Shown here in pieces: positions 11,631 through 22,433 of a stretch of DNA of 64,000 nucleotides (position 1 is the stretch's first letter; the number at the start of each line of letters is the position of its first letter). The notes under the pieces were generated by a model. That model made no database searches. It had not been told where the DNA came from and worked only from the letters and a program-made list of their open reading frames with translations. Made by a program: the position numbers and the translations under genes. This stretch comes from Aralia elata. Its lineage: Eukaryota; Streptophyta; Magnoliopsida; Apiales; Araliaceae. The DNA is taken from contig CM068388.1 in assembly GCA_034770075.1 (NCBI GenBank), positions 21,732,294 through 21,796,293 of the forward strand, read 5' to 3'.

Positions 11631-11915
11631 AACTAAATCAAAATAAACAAATTAAATTTGGGAATAAAATCTAATCTTTATAATCTTTTTTTTATTTAGA
11701 AACAAGAATAAATCTCTCCTTGTATTTTTTTGGAAACAAAATCAAATTAAATATATTATCAAATAAAATAAAGTCTTATTTTATCTTGAAAATAAAATAA
11801 AAAAAATTTTGTATCTTATTTTTTTGGAAAGACAAAGGAGTCAATATGAATCCAACGCCCAGCAAATACTTTATGCTTAGGTATTATGTAATAGAAGTGC
11901 ACCCATGGATATTTG

Positions 11916-11917
<2 letters not shown>

Positions 11918-11958
<41 letters not shown>
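11918..11958. repeat. (TA)n microsatellite
   Basis: About 20 uninterrupted TA dinucleotides in the AT-rich 3' region of element 2. Confidence 0.95.
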
Positions 11959-11960
<2 letters not shown>

Positions 11961-13339
11961 AAACTATTCAAGTAGTTAAAAATTTTTTTTACTGATTAAC
12001 CAAAAGTAGGTAAAAAAATCTGTAAGCTAGACTTTAGCCCAACTATGCATATGCATATTAATTCTAAATTAGATGCATGCGTAAAATCTGTATATACATA
12101 AAATATTGCCTTATAATCTATATGTCTGAATGAAATCTATATGCATAATTGCTTGATTAGAGCCATAAATTAAGATATCAGAATTTTACCTCCTACGGTC
12201 ATGGATATGGCTATTCTCAAAATCTTGAAGCAGAAATTAAATCAGCGAACTAAGTAAAAAATATTTACTTTACCAAGCAGAGACCCTTTTTGAATAGGAT
12301 GAAAAAGTCGGCAAGCTTGCTGCAATGGTGATTTTACAGGGGCGGCGGCTATGATAATTTGCAGGATCGTCATGACAGTTGAGTTCCAACGATGACGGTA
12401 GAAATTGCAAAACGAAGGCAATGATGAACGAACACCAGCAATGAATACTATAATGGCACTGATGATTGCGATTTTCTCGATGAATTAGCACGTTATGAAG
12501 GTTCATCGTGTAAGGTAATTTTCAATTTCGCATATGAATAATTCTCTGAAGTTATCCGGTGGCGGCTGGGCTCATAATTTAAGATCATCCATGTATATTA
12601 CGAAACCCATCTGTTAGATTAAGCATGGTTCTTTTCCATGCAATCACGCCAATTAAATAACTTATCAATGACTGGTATCGGTTGAATCAATTAGGCATAT
12701 GATGCCATCTTCAAAACCCATTGGCTGCTGACCCATCATTACATCAAGGTCCTCTCTGATAACTTTAGAAGTATTATGTATATATCCAAATCATGTAATC
12801 CTTTAGAGTTTTGCAACAAGACCGAGGGAGTTTACTTATAATCAGACTCTAATTCATAATTCGCTTCGATTGTTGTAGGTGACTTGCTTCCAAGAGAACC
12901 CTCGCTCACTTCGACACCGAAAGTCAGTTATAGCAATAATCTTTGGAGCAGAACAAGAGGCAGAGGACTGCCAATACTCCCATACCCAGAATTGGGTTAT
13001 TTGAAGTGACCCATCTTAAATAAGGTCTCTCTTTCACACACACACACGCACGGGTGCATGATTCAAATGATGGGTCCATTAAATGGAAATCTTGCTGCTT
13101 GCTTTTTTAGCATAAATTAACTCATATATAATTAATCAAAGATTTATAATGTCATGATGAGGGCACGTGGGAGAACCACCATCCCTCTCTTATATGACTA
13201 AGAAATTATCAAACTTATTTATTTTATGTAATCGGATAATTTTGCAACAGGTATTGTTTCATGTCATGACAAGGGCACGTGGGAAAACCACCATCCCTTT
13301 CTTATATGGCTAAATTATCAAGCAAGCATTCTTCAATCC

Positions 13340-13592
13340 GGGCAAACAAAAAGGACTAGGTTAAAGACTCCTCATTAGGTAGCCAAACCTTAGGGATTTA
13401 GCCCTATAAGGCCGAACCCTAGGGAGTGGTTGAACCCTAGAGGTCCCAACCTTTCCTCTTCAATTCGAGCAAATAAAAGGACTAAGTCAAAAAGGACTCC
13501 TCCAGGATAGCCGAACCCTAGGGGTTTAGCCCTAAAAGGCCGAATCTTGAGGGATGGCCAAACCCTAGGGGTCCCACCCCTTCCTCTTGTCT
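13340..13592 (+). repeat. Two-copy ~125-bp tandem duplication upstream of the PMD gene
   Basis: Copy 1 contains GGGCAAACAAAAAGGACTAG, then GGGATTTAGCCCTATAAGGC, then GTGGTTGAACCCTAG and TTTCCTCTT. Copy 2 (from about 13467) repeats these blocks in the same order with about 15 percent differences by eye. It ends roughly 120 bases before the ATG at 13714. Confidence 0.75.
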
Positions 13593-13713
13593 TCACATTC
13601 TTTGGGTAATTTTTGTCTTGCTTACTTCGTCCTTTCCTTCTTTTCAAGTGTTCGTGATCTGTCTTTTTCCTGGGCAAGTCTTCTCATTTGAGTCTCAGAC
13701 CTTCGTTCTTGCC

Positions 13714-16700
13714 ATGGTAAGCACTTAATTTCAAATGTTTTTTTTCACTTTCTTTTCTTGTTCCCCAGAATTCTCATGTTAAGTTTTCTTTGTTGTAGGC
13801 CAATTCTGACGAGCATTCTGCGGATCCAAAAACCACTAAGGAGATCCCCTTCATTAGCGAATGGAGCAGAGCTCCTTTCTATGGACCATTTTATGTCTTT
13901 TGGGAAGAAGTGAAGAGTTATGATCGTTCAGCTTTTCATCCGCCTGACAAAGAAGGTCTGTTTCTATACACTGCGGCTTACGAAAGTCGGGACAGTTTTC
14001 CCTGTTCTAATCGTATTCCCCGCATGTGTATTGAGAAGCAGGAATATCCTTTCAGCCCTGTTCTCTTCCTGTCCGACTCATGCAATCGTCTCCAGGGATG
14101 GCAATATTAGACTGATGAGATTCTTGGAAATCCTGGTCATGTAAAGATGCATGAAGAGGCCGGTATTCTGCGCTGCATCCAGCTGTGTAGGGATCTTCAT
14201 ATCCATCTAAACCATTACGCCCTTACCTTACTACTTTCCTGCTAGTGCTCCTCTACCTGCACCTTTGTCACCGTTTGGGGGGAATTCACCCCTACTCTAG
14301 AGGATGTTTACGCCATTTACCAGTATGTCTCCTTTCCATTCCATTCATTCATCATCGTCATTTTTTCTTAAATTATATACTTATTTTCATTATGTCTTGC
14401 AGTCTTCCTGCCGTCGCTTCGGTTTCGTGTGGTCCCTCTAGCTTATCTCCTAGGGATGCTGAGTGTGTTACATACTTGTCAGAAGCCTTCAGGCAGGCTT
14501 CTAGTTACTCTTCACGGTTTCAGGGTGATAAGCTCCTTTCTGACTTTGAGACCTTTAATCGGCAGAAGACTTCTTGGCTGTCTTGGGTGCGGTACTTCTT
14601 CCGAGACTACAAGTCCGGTCACTAGGATAATTCCATTCACAGCGAGTCCATTCTTGCTCTTCATGGGGAGCAGTGCCCTTTTCCACTCGCCGCTTATCTG
14701 ACTATGTGGCTCTCCCGTTTTATCTTCCCTGGCTCACCGACAGATGGCCCTTCAACTCGCATGTTTAGTTTGGCAACTTTATTGGCACGTGGCTTGCAGG
14801 TTCCCCTTGCTCCTCTCTTCTTGGGGACTTTATATCGTCGCTTGGACGAAACTGTTTTTGCTATGAGGGAGTCTGTTGGAAGGTACCCTTTTTCCAACTT
14901 TGCACATTTTTGTATCAATTCTCTTTCATACTGCACTTTCCTTTTGCTCATCAACGTTTACTCACTCATTTAGGTATGACGTGAGTTGCTTCATCCCAGG
15001 CTCTTTTCTTCAAATCTTCCTCTTTGAGCGCTTTTGGGGCCATTCTACCTCGTTACACCTCTCCAAGAAGAAGAAAAAACTTTCACCCCCTTTCTCATCG
15101 CCGAATATTGTTCCCTGCACCTCTCGTTGGATTGATCACAGGGCTACTTCGGACTTGCGACTTTACATTGATGACTTTTCATGTTTCATTGCTCGTCCTT
15201 ATACTATAGTCCCAGAGGGCGATCTTCTGCCTCACTTTTATAGGAACGACTTCCGCTCCTTTTCAAGCGTCGAGGGCTTGCATGGGTCGTCACTCTGTTG
15301 GTTCATATTCCTTCGGGTTGCGGAACTTCCATACTTTGTTGAGGATGATGAGTTCGGTATTGTTTTTTACTCTCCTTAGAGAGTTATAAGGCAATTTGGC
15401 TTTGATCAGTATCGACCTTTCGGCCATTCTTGTCAAGGGGATTACGAGAGTACTCTTAATAATTTTGTCCCTACATCTCTGTCGTTTAAATGGGAGCTCC
15501 CAAGACTGCCGACTACTCATTACGACCCTCTTCTTTTGTCATACTAGCTGCTTCTCGGGAGGGACGTTATTCAGCTAGTGAGCGCAACTTCTGGCTTATT
15601 AACTTGAAACGGTGGCTGGATGACACTATGGTTTACTCGTTGCCGACTTCTCCTTCCAAACATCTCCGATGGGCCAAACTACTATGTTCTCCTAGACTCA
15701 ACACCCGTTCGGAGAATTGGCCAACCAGCAGTCGGTTTCTTGAGCGTGAAGCTTCAATGCCCAAGTTTCCTCCTCTTCAGTCAGCAGAGAGTCTTCTTCG
15801 GAATCCTCCTGATATTCCTCTTACTCATGCCCCTACCACTTCCAGACGTCTTCCTGCACGTGCTTCGTCTCGGGTACCTCCGTCTCAGATACCTCCTCTA
15901 GCTCCTCCCCAGGGATCCTCTGCTGCCGAGGAGATGAGAGTTACTCGCTCTAGAGCAAGAGCACCTATTGCTACTGCTTCTGAGGTGGTACCTCCTGCAG
16001 ATTCTTCAATATATCCGGTTAATCGTCCTATCATTAGGCTTAGATTGAAGCCTTTGACTAAACGTCCCCATAATGATGCAAGCTCCAGTATGCCGGCAGC
16101 CGAGGATCCGGTCGAGAGAAGCCGAAAACTTGTGGTAAATGTTTTATTCATTTTTGTTATATCTGTCAGCTTTCACATTTTTCTTCTATATTTCGTTATG
16201 TTATTTGTTCCTTGCTTTTCAGATTGCTGAGGAAGATGAGGAAGGGGATGATGATAATATCCCTATGGGGTTTCTTATACATGCTGCAAATGGGACGGTG
16301 GCTTCCACTACTTGTGAGTCTTCTCGAATCGCCCCTATTCCTATTGAGTTGTCTTCATCACATGATGTTTGTGTCAGCCTTGAGGCTGTAGATTCCTTAT
16401 CTGATGTGGACTCAAGTCTTGCTATTCATGATACGTTGCCCCTATCACAGCCTCCTACTGCATCTCTTCATTATAGCATTGAAGGTACTGATAAAACTCA
16501 TGCTGATGTTGGTGATCCTATGGCCATAACTCCTCTTTCTTCGAGGAAGAATCCACCTGAACCTATAGCTGATTTTCATCCTCCCTAGGGGGATTCTGCC
16601 GAGATTGTACGCGCCCAGGAGGGTACTATTTCTAGCACTTTGGGTGGGGACACTGATATTCTGCTTTCCATGACACCTCACGACCCTCTCTCTATTGGTT

Positions 16701-17600
16701 ACATTGTGAGTATTTTCTTTAGTTAATATATACTTGTCTCCTTAAATTTTCTTCTTCATAATGTATTTACTTTGTCATTTTCCTTTTCAGAGCGAGAGAA
16801 TGAAGGATCTGCCTTTGCCTGTTGAGGCACTTGCTTTATTTGATTGTTTTAATCCTGATTGTGCTATCTCACCGTTTAGTGACCTTGGTTATCCACCTAC
16901 TAGTCAGGGTCTCATGGAGCCAGAGGTAGTCTTACAGCCGCCGATTCATACAGCTCTCACTCCGATGGATGCTATGGCTGCTTCTAAAGTGGCTCCTACT
17001 AGAGCTTCCTTCAATCTAACTGGAGGTCTTGTTCCTTGGAGGGGTTTCCAGATATCCTCTTCTAGTCAGGAAATTCTTGATCGTCTCTTAGCTCGGTTTC
17101 CGCATATACTTGATCAGATGCATACTCGCGGGATCGCCCTCCATACTTTCTTGTTAGACCACCTTGCAATCCTTGTTCTCGAGATGCACAGTCTTTCTCT
17201 TTATTCTTTACGATCAAAGGACTTACATAGGTTTAGCTGTGAGGTTGCAGACTTCGCCTCTATGGGTTTAGACATGGTTCCTTTTCACGAGAGGCTAGAT
17301 CTCCTCAGTTCTAATTTTCGTATTGTCTCATTACGTTCGGAGGTTGCTATGTGTCAGTATGAGGGTAACTCGCTTGCAGTACAACTTTCAGATATTGAAG
17401 AAATCACCAACAAAATAAAGACCCAGCTTCGGGATTTGGAGTCCTAACTTTAAAACTCAGAATCGACTGCCCGAGATGTTAAGGAACTGATGGCCACAAA
17501 TGCAAAGACTCGAGATACTGCCATTGCCAACATGGAGGCCTTAGCCCTGCCCCCTCTTCAGTTTGATATGTCTTGGCCTTTAGATCATGGCTTTTTGTAG
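13714..17600 (+). pseudogene. Plant mobile domain (PMD, 'aminotransferase-like') gene carried antisense in element 2; six exons, decayed
   Basis: Exons by GT-AG introns: 13714-13716, 13799-14322, 14403-14882, 14974-16134, 16223-16705, 16791-17600. The five introns are 80-91 bp, and phases agree at every junction. PMD signatures in order: VWGEFTPTLEDVYAIY, joined across intron 2 to LPAVAS; AAYLTMWLSRFIFPGSPTD; LLARGLQVPLAPLFLGTLY; SVGR, joined to YDVSCFIPGSFLQIFLFERF; then RVIRQFGFDQYRP. After the domain come a basic Ser/Pro-rich linker, an acidic stretch (EEDEEGDDDN), and a C-terminal coiled coil. In-frame stops at 14108, 14241, 14623, 15377, 16586, 17445 and 17451 and a frameshift near 15545 show it is dead. 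Cellular PMD proteins (MAIN/MAIL1 family) act in gene expression and transposon silencing; PMD also occurs inside gypsy and Mutator elements. Here it converges with pol. Confidence 0.85.
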
Positions 17601-18203
17601 CTTTTTGTTATTTCCTGTATCAAAGAACTCATTTATATGTCAATTATCATAATAGAGTTTCTTTAGCATTATTGATTGCCTTTAATTTGAATTTTTCCTT
17701 AAGACCCAATGTTTAACATTGAATTTCTTCAAATTAATACTCCAAGACAACAATATGCATAACATAAGAGTAAGCATGATTCTTTTTTAAGTAACATATT
17801 TTTTTTTTTCGATTTCTCGCAAACCATCACTTGAATCCATACTTTTTAATATCAAAGAATATTCAAATATAAGTAAAAGTTTGACATTTTATTGATAATC
17901 AAATTGCTTTTAACGAAAAGCATAACGTTTCAAAATTTTTATAAAAATAATAAATCTTGCTTTTGTCGGAAAAAGCATAACGTTCGCCACTTTTAGAGAT
18001 AAAGTGTAACTTTTTCGGGTTTGAGGACTTATAGTCAGGTGCCTCGATTACTTTTAAAGTTGAAAGTATAACTTTGAGGGCTTATAGTCAGGTGCCTCAA
18101 TTACTTTTAAAGTTGAAAGTATAACTTGTCGGGTTCGAGGGCTGTAAAGTCAGGTTCCTCGGTTACTTTTGAAGTTGAAAGTATAACTTTTGTGATGACT
18201 ATC
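17601..18203. other. Convergent intergenic region between PMD gene and pol of element 2
   Basis: It is AT-rich with no open frame. Right after the PMD stop come A/T-rich stretches that could serve as polyadenylation signals (for example near 17640). The right half holds a 3-unit tandem repeat (18008-18190). Confidence 0.5.
18008..18190. repeat. Three-unit 53-62-bp tandem repeat between the convergent genes
   Basis: Units start AACTTTTTCGGGTTTGAGG (18008), AACTTTGAGGGCTTATAG (about 18070) and AACTTGTCGGGTTCGAGG (about 18123). Each ends TTTTRAAGTTGAAAGTAT and shares TCAGGTGCCTCRATTAC. The unit is partly self-complementary (ACTTTTAAAGT). Confidence 0.85.
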
Positions 18204-19208
18204 TCATGTGTAATATTTCTTTACCCATTTCAGGTTTAATGGGCCTGAGATAGCATCTGATCCCACACGAGATATTTTGCAATACCTGCTTTTGGAGATC
18301 TCTTGTACCCTATACGGGCCTTCCCATTTGGGGTAGAATTTGGTGGTTAGTGTTCCCCTGATGACTTGATTCGCTGTCTTGAGCACCAAGTCCCCCACTA
18401 GAATTTGTCGCGGTACCACTGCGGTATTATATTATCGTCGTAGTCTTTCATGATACCGTTCTAATTTTTCTTTGGCTCGGTCTCGGAAGTCAATTAAGGC
18501 CTCTAGGGCTGCTGGTCGGTTCTTTTCCTCGACTAAGCTTCGGAGTCTCATCCTAGCCGAAGGGATTTCTATCTCAGCAGGCAAGATCGCTTCTTCACCA
18601 TATACCAAAGCGTATGGGGTTTCACCCGTAGGCTTTCTTTTTGAAGTTCGATAAGCCCATAACGCTATCAGTAACTGCTCTGCCCATGTCTTTGGATGAT
18701 CATCCAAAGTTTTTGATAAAATTTTGATCAAGGTTTTGTTCGTGGCCTCTGCTTGTCCATTGCCTTTCGGGTAGTATGGCGATGATTTATAGTGTTTCAC
18801 CCTATATCTTTCCATCAGACTCTTGATGTCCCTATTAATGAAGGGAGTTCCATTATCTGATAGAATGATTTTTGGGATCCTGAAGCGGCAAATGATGTGC
18901 TCCTTGATGAAATTTGCTACTGCTGGCCCTGTAGCCCTTTTCAAAGGGATTGCCTCTACCCACTTTGTATACATCTCAGTGGCAGTCAAGATCCATTTAT
19001 TGCCTTTGGAATTAGGGTGAATAGGACCTATGAGATCCATTCCCCACGTATGAAAGGGCCATGGCGTTGCTATGGTTCGCAAGTCCACAGCAAGAGCATG
19101 AATTAAATTTCCATAGATTTGACAAGTGTGGCATTTCTGGACAAATTCTAAACAGTCTCCTTCCATCTTAGGCCAATAGTAACCATGATCAATCAACTGT
19201 TTGTACAA
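18204..19208 (-). pseudogene. pol: Integrase of element 2 (zinc finger, DDE core, C-terminal domain)
   Basis: The frame runs 19208 to 18204 with one in-frame stop near 18430. It opens with the zinc-binding region (HGYYWPKM, CHTCQIYG). The core follows: TWGMDLIGPI gives the first Asp, LSDNGTPFIN the second, and GNGQAEATNKTLIK the Glu. The C-terminal half includes PYALVYGEEAILPAEI, then after the stop VVPRQILVGDLVL, KWEGPYRV and LKWVKKYY. It integrates element cDNA. There is no chromodomain-like tail, unlike elements 1 and 3. It is in the same frame as the upstream RNase H blocks, so only point stops separate them. Confidence 0.9.
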
Positions 19209-19397
19209 CTTGGCTCCCCCTTAGTGTTCATCTTTGTGCATTTGATAGACCAAATCTTTGGCCTCTCCTATCTCCAAGTACCGTAATGGCTTGCCATTGA
19301 ACCCTCTTCTAAATAATTCTCTGTTTTGTAAGAAGAATCGTTGTGATTTTTTCTTTATTATAATTGCGTCCTTCTTTTCAGCAGGAAGACTGCCGCT

Positions 19398-19637
19398 TTA
19401 TAAAAACTCCACATATGGGATTCGCCAATCCTCTATGTCATCAATGAAGGCGCATTCCTCCTCCCCAGGGTATTCTTGGCACGAAAGACACTGTCGTTGA
19501 AGTGCATCTGCTTCCTTTTTCATTTCGGGCCAATAATACCCTTGGCGTTGTAACTTCCTATATAATCCGATATCTACCAATCCACAAGTTTTTGCATGTA
19601 CCAGATGCAAAACTCTCTGTGCTTCAAGCCTCCCCAA
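19398..19637 (-). pseudogene. pol: First zinc-finger-like module upstream of integrase, element 2
   Basis: This reads LHLVHAKTCGLVDIGLYRKL, then YYWPEMKKEADALQRQCLSC, then a short acidic tail. It is an HHCC-like unit resembling the true integrase zinc region that follows at 19208. The spacing H..H..YYWP..C..C is repeated in the second unit. I recall a similar double arrangement in Tat-type polyproteins. It is in frame with both neighbours; a stop at the end (after YVEFL) and another before the second module break it. Confidence 0.7.
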
Positions 19638-19901
19638 GCATCATGTCAATACCCCATCTGTTTCTTTATGGTACAAGACTCCCTTGATGATGTTGTATTT
19701 TTGAAGTTCCGCCGGTGATATTGTCCCCTCCTTCGTTTATAATTGATGGGAGATGTTATGTCTCCAATCATCTGTCCTGTCTTTGGGGAACAAGTCTAGC
19801 ACCGTGGTTGGGAGGGTTCTCTTCATTACCTTCACATCTAGATCTTCTCCTTGTACATATACTCTAGATGCTACTGTGGCTAATGCATCAGGTTGTTTAT
19901 T

Positions 19902-20330
19902 TTATCCTCTTGGCACGTACTCAATAACCACCTTCCTGAAGTCCTCCATCACTTTTTGTGCTATAGTTCGATACGGTGCCAATATAGGCTCTTTCACTGC
20001 GAATTGCCCTCTTATTTGTTGCACGATCAAGTTTGAATCTCCCCTTACTTTAAGGCGTTTAGCTCCTAACTCTCGAGCCGCTAATAATCCCAATATGAAC
20101 GCCTCATATTTTGCTTCATTGTTTGTGCAAGGGAAGTCTAACTTGTATGACAAGTCTACTTCCTTTCCTTCTTTGGTGGTCAACACCACGCCTACTCCAC
20201 CTTTTCCTTCAGCAGATGACCCGTCAAAGGCTAAATTCCACCATTCTGAGTCTTCATCTACTATGTCAATTTCTTCTACTTCTCCCCCTGGAAGATCCTC
20301 AGAGGGAGGTTCGTATTCTCCATTTGGAAA
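19902..20330 (-). pseudogene. pol: Second, archaeal-like RNase H (aRNH) of element 2
   Basis: The minus strand reads WWNLAFDGSSAEGKGGVGVV, then NNEAKYEAFILGLLAARELG, KRLKVRGDSNLIVQQI and, at the end, KVVIEYVPRG. FDGS, the Glu in NNEAKYE and the Asp in GDSNLIV fit the catalytic set of archaeal-type RNase H. It follows the ordinary RNase H in the same frame, separated by a stop at 20331. In the Tat lineage the added aRNH is thought to supply active RNA removal while the first acts as a connection domain (family knowledge). Confidence 0.85.
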
Positions 20331-20768
20331 TTAAGCTAGTAGGTCTGCCAAATCCTGACATTTGATTGCCTTTGGTGTTACACACTGGATGTCATATTCT
20401 GAAAGTATCATCATCCATCTTGCAGGTCTTCCTACCAATGCTGGCCTAGTTAGTAGGTATCTGATCGGGTCAGTTCTGGTTGCAAGCTTCACTTCATGCG
20501 CTAGAAAATAATGTCGCATTTTCTGCGCTATGAACATTAATGCAAGGCAATGTCTCTCCACCTGCGAATACCGGGTTTCCGGTCCTCTAATTATCCGGCT
20601 AATGTAGTACACAAGCTTTTCTTCTCCATCTACCTCCTGTGTGATCAATCCTCCTACACACTTTGTGGTAGATGTGATGTATAACTGCAACGGTATTCCT
20701 CTTTGTGGTACTACCATCGTTTGTGCTGAAGCCAAAATTCCTTTTACCTTCTCGAAGGCCTATTTCTG
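20331..20768 (-). pseudogene. pol: RNase H (first, connection-like) of element 2
   Basis: Reads LQLYITSTTKCVGGLITQE, then YYISRIIRGPETRYSQVERH, LALMFIAQKMRHYFLAH and PARWMMILSEYDIQ. The expected first Asp (as in LYLAVS or YSDAS) is not obvious (YITSTTK), which fits loss of catalysis in Tat-type first RNase H domains. A stop at 20331 ends the open stretch. Confidence 0.82.
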
Positions 20769-21766
20769 GTCTTACCTCCAATCCCATTCTACCTTTCCTT
20801 TTAGCAACTTCCCAAAAGGTTCCGTGACTTCTGCCAATGCTGACATGAATCTTCTCAAGTAGAAAACCTTCCCTAGAAAGCTCTTCAACTGCTTTTGTGT
20901 TTTTGGTGGTGGCATCTCTGTGATAGACTTTGCCTTGCTTGGGTCTACCTCCAGACCTCTATTATGGACTAAGAAGCCCAAAAATTTCCAACTGTCATCC
21001 CAAAGGCACACTTCTTCGGATTCATTTTTAGCTTGTACCTTCGACATCTTTCAAACACCTTTCTCAGGTCCTCTACATGGGTTGCTGCCTTTTTAGATTT
21101 CACCACTATGTCATCCACATAATCCTCCACTATGTCATGGATCATGTCATGAAAGATTGTATGCCTTGCCCTTTGGTAAGTTGCTCCAGTATTCTTCAAC
21201 CCAAATGACATTACTACATAGTAGAAATTCCCAAACGGGGTACGGAAGGCTGTTAATTCTGCATCTTCTACGGACATCTTGATCTGGTTGTAGCCCACGA
21301 ACCCATCCATGAATGACGTCATCTCATGATTTGCCGTTGCATCTACCAAAGTGTTTATATTGGGTAACGGGTACATGTCCTTTGGGCACGCCTTATTCAA
21401 GTCTCTGAAATCTACACATATCCGCAACTGCCCATTGGATTTCTTCACTGGTACAATGCTGGACAACCATATTGGATGTTGAATTGGCTTAATGAATCCT
21501 ACTTCCAGCAGCTTCTTGATCTCCTCTTTTATTTTTGTTTCTACTTCTGGTGCATAATTACGAGGTGCTTGCTTTACTGGCTTAATTCCTGGGCTTATGT
21601 TCAGATTATGCTCTACTAGCTCCTTGTCGATCCCAGGCATCTCATCATAGCTCCAAGCAAAGACATCCCCATACTCTCGTAGTAGCTTAACCAACTCTTC
21701 CTTCTGGTTAACATTCAACTCCTTATTGATGTAAGTTGGTCTTGGTGTTCCTCCATCTGCTGTCAA
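20769..21766 (-). pseudogene. pol: Reverse transcriptase of element 2, one frameshift
   Basis: The N-terminal piece (21766-20969) has INKELNVNQKEELVKLL, then VKKSNGQLRICVDFRDLNKA, FMDGFVGYNQIKM, FRTPFGNFYYVVMSFGLKN and the catalytic YVDDIVVKS. Near 21000-21047 the frame shifts and continues with LGFLVHNRGLEVDPSKAKS, LKSFLGKVFYLRRFM and FGKLLKG (21047-20772). YVDD rather than FIDD, and VDFRDLN, differ from the Tekay copies and fit Tat. Upstream of the first residues there is only about 110 bases before the truncated LTR, so protease and gag are gone. Confidence 0.9.
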
Positions 21767-21877
21767 ATCAACTTCTTCTAATTCATTTTATTGAGGCTTT
21801 GGTCTATCCTCAAAGCACTCTGGAGTTGGCTCTACCTGTTGCTGCACAATTTCTTCCTTTTATTCACTACTGAAGTG

Positions 21878-22428
21878 AATTGATTGATGAATTGAAGAGG
21901 GGAGAAGAACAGGTAGGCGATTACCCTAGTAATACGTGGCAGAACTCCTAGGATCCAAGTGCCTTCAAGAGTAACTAGGATCCACAGAGCCTTAGTGTGT
22001 GCTTCGGGTTGAGATAGAATCTCCAAAGTCTTCAGTCTTTTCAAAGGTCCAAGCCAAGTGAGGAATCTAAAAAGTCCCTTCCTCAATGGAATGGAAGGAG
22101 TATTTATAGGGTTTCTTGGAAAGTGGTCATGTGCCAGGCACATGCCCTCGGGGAAAATTTCAGAAACACCCTTAGTCACCAGAGTAATGCCCATATCGCC
22201 CCTGTCCTTCTAGCCACCAATCCAATCCCTCAATCAATTCCCAAAATGATGAGTCGCCTCCATGAGTCTTCTGCCTCGGGACATGTGGAGGCTTTTCTCA
22301 GGTCTCGCACATTTATTTCCGATTTTTCTGTCTTTTCATTTAATGCAATTAGGTCATATGTGAACCCTAATTTGCGCATTCAATTCGATTAGGTCATATG
22401 TGAACTCTAATTTGTACTTGGGCTCACA
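21878..22428 (-). repeat. 5' LTR of element 2, truncated at its 3' end by an internal deletion
   Basis: It matches 10824-11347 almost base for base but carries an extra ~27-bp local duplication around 21958-21984 (CTAGGATCCA repeated). On the minus strand it starts TGTGAGCCC next to target duplication TATGC (22429-22433) and stops at CTTCAATTCATCAATCAATT, where the other LTR continues for about 80 more bases. The next bases belong to pol, not to a primer site. The break therefore removed the LTR end, primer site, gag and protease in one step or in several. Confidence 0.85.
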
Positions 22429-22433
22429 TATGC

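Larger units (their letters stand above)
11360..13713. other. Non-coding 3' region of element 2, with (TA)n tracts and tandem duplications
   Basis: It holds two long (TA)n microsatellites (11589-11626 and 11918-11958), AT-rich filler, a possible exon-like open stretch at 12879-13009, and two local duplications. One is GGGCACGTGGGARAACCACCATCCC at about 13157 and 13270. The other is a ~125-bp tandem pair at 13340-13590 containing AGCCGAACCCTAGGGGTTTAGCC. These duplications lie immediately upstream of the PMD gene and may be part of its promoter. Confidence 0.55.
10745..22428 (-). mobile_element. Element 2: Tat-type Ty3/gypsy element lacking gag, carrying an antisense PMD gene
   Basis: The boundaries are set by a perfect 5-bp target duplication, TATGC at 10740-10744 and 22429-22433, and by the plus-strand ends TGTGGGC and GCTCACA. 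Pol lies on the minus strand in the order RT, RNase H, second archaeal-like RNase H, integrase, so the 5' LTR is on the right. The primer site, gag, protease and the end of the 5' LTR are missing; the LTR fuses directly to sequence just upstream of RT at about 21877. The dual RNase H and the extra ORF region between integrase and 3' LTR point to the Tat lineage. It inserted five bases from the end of element 1. Confidence 0.88.

Noticed and set aside
13390..13677. Minus-strand open frame upstream of the PMD gene
   Set aside because: It covers the tandem duplication and shows repeat translation only; no domain.
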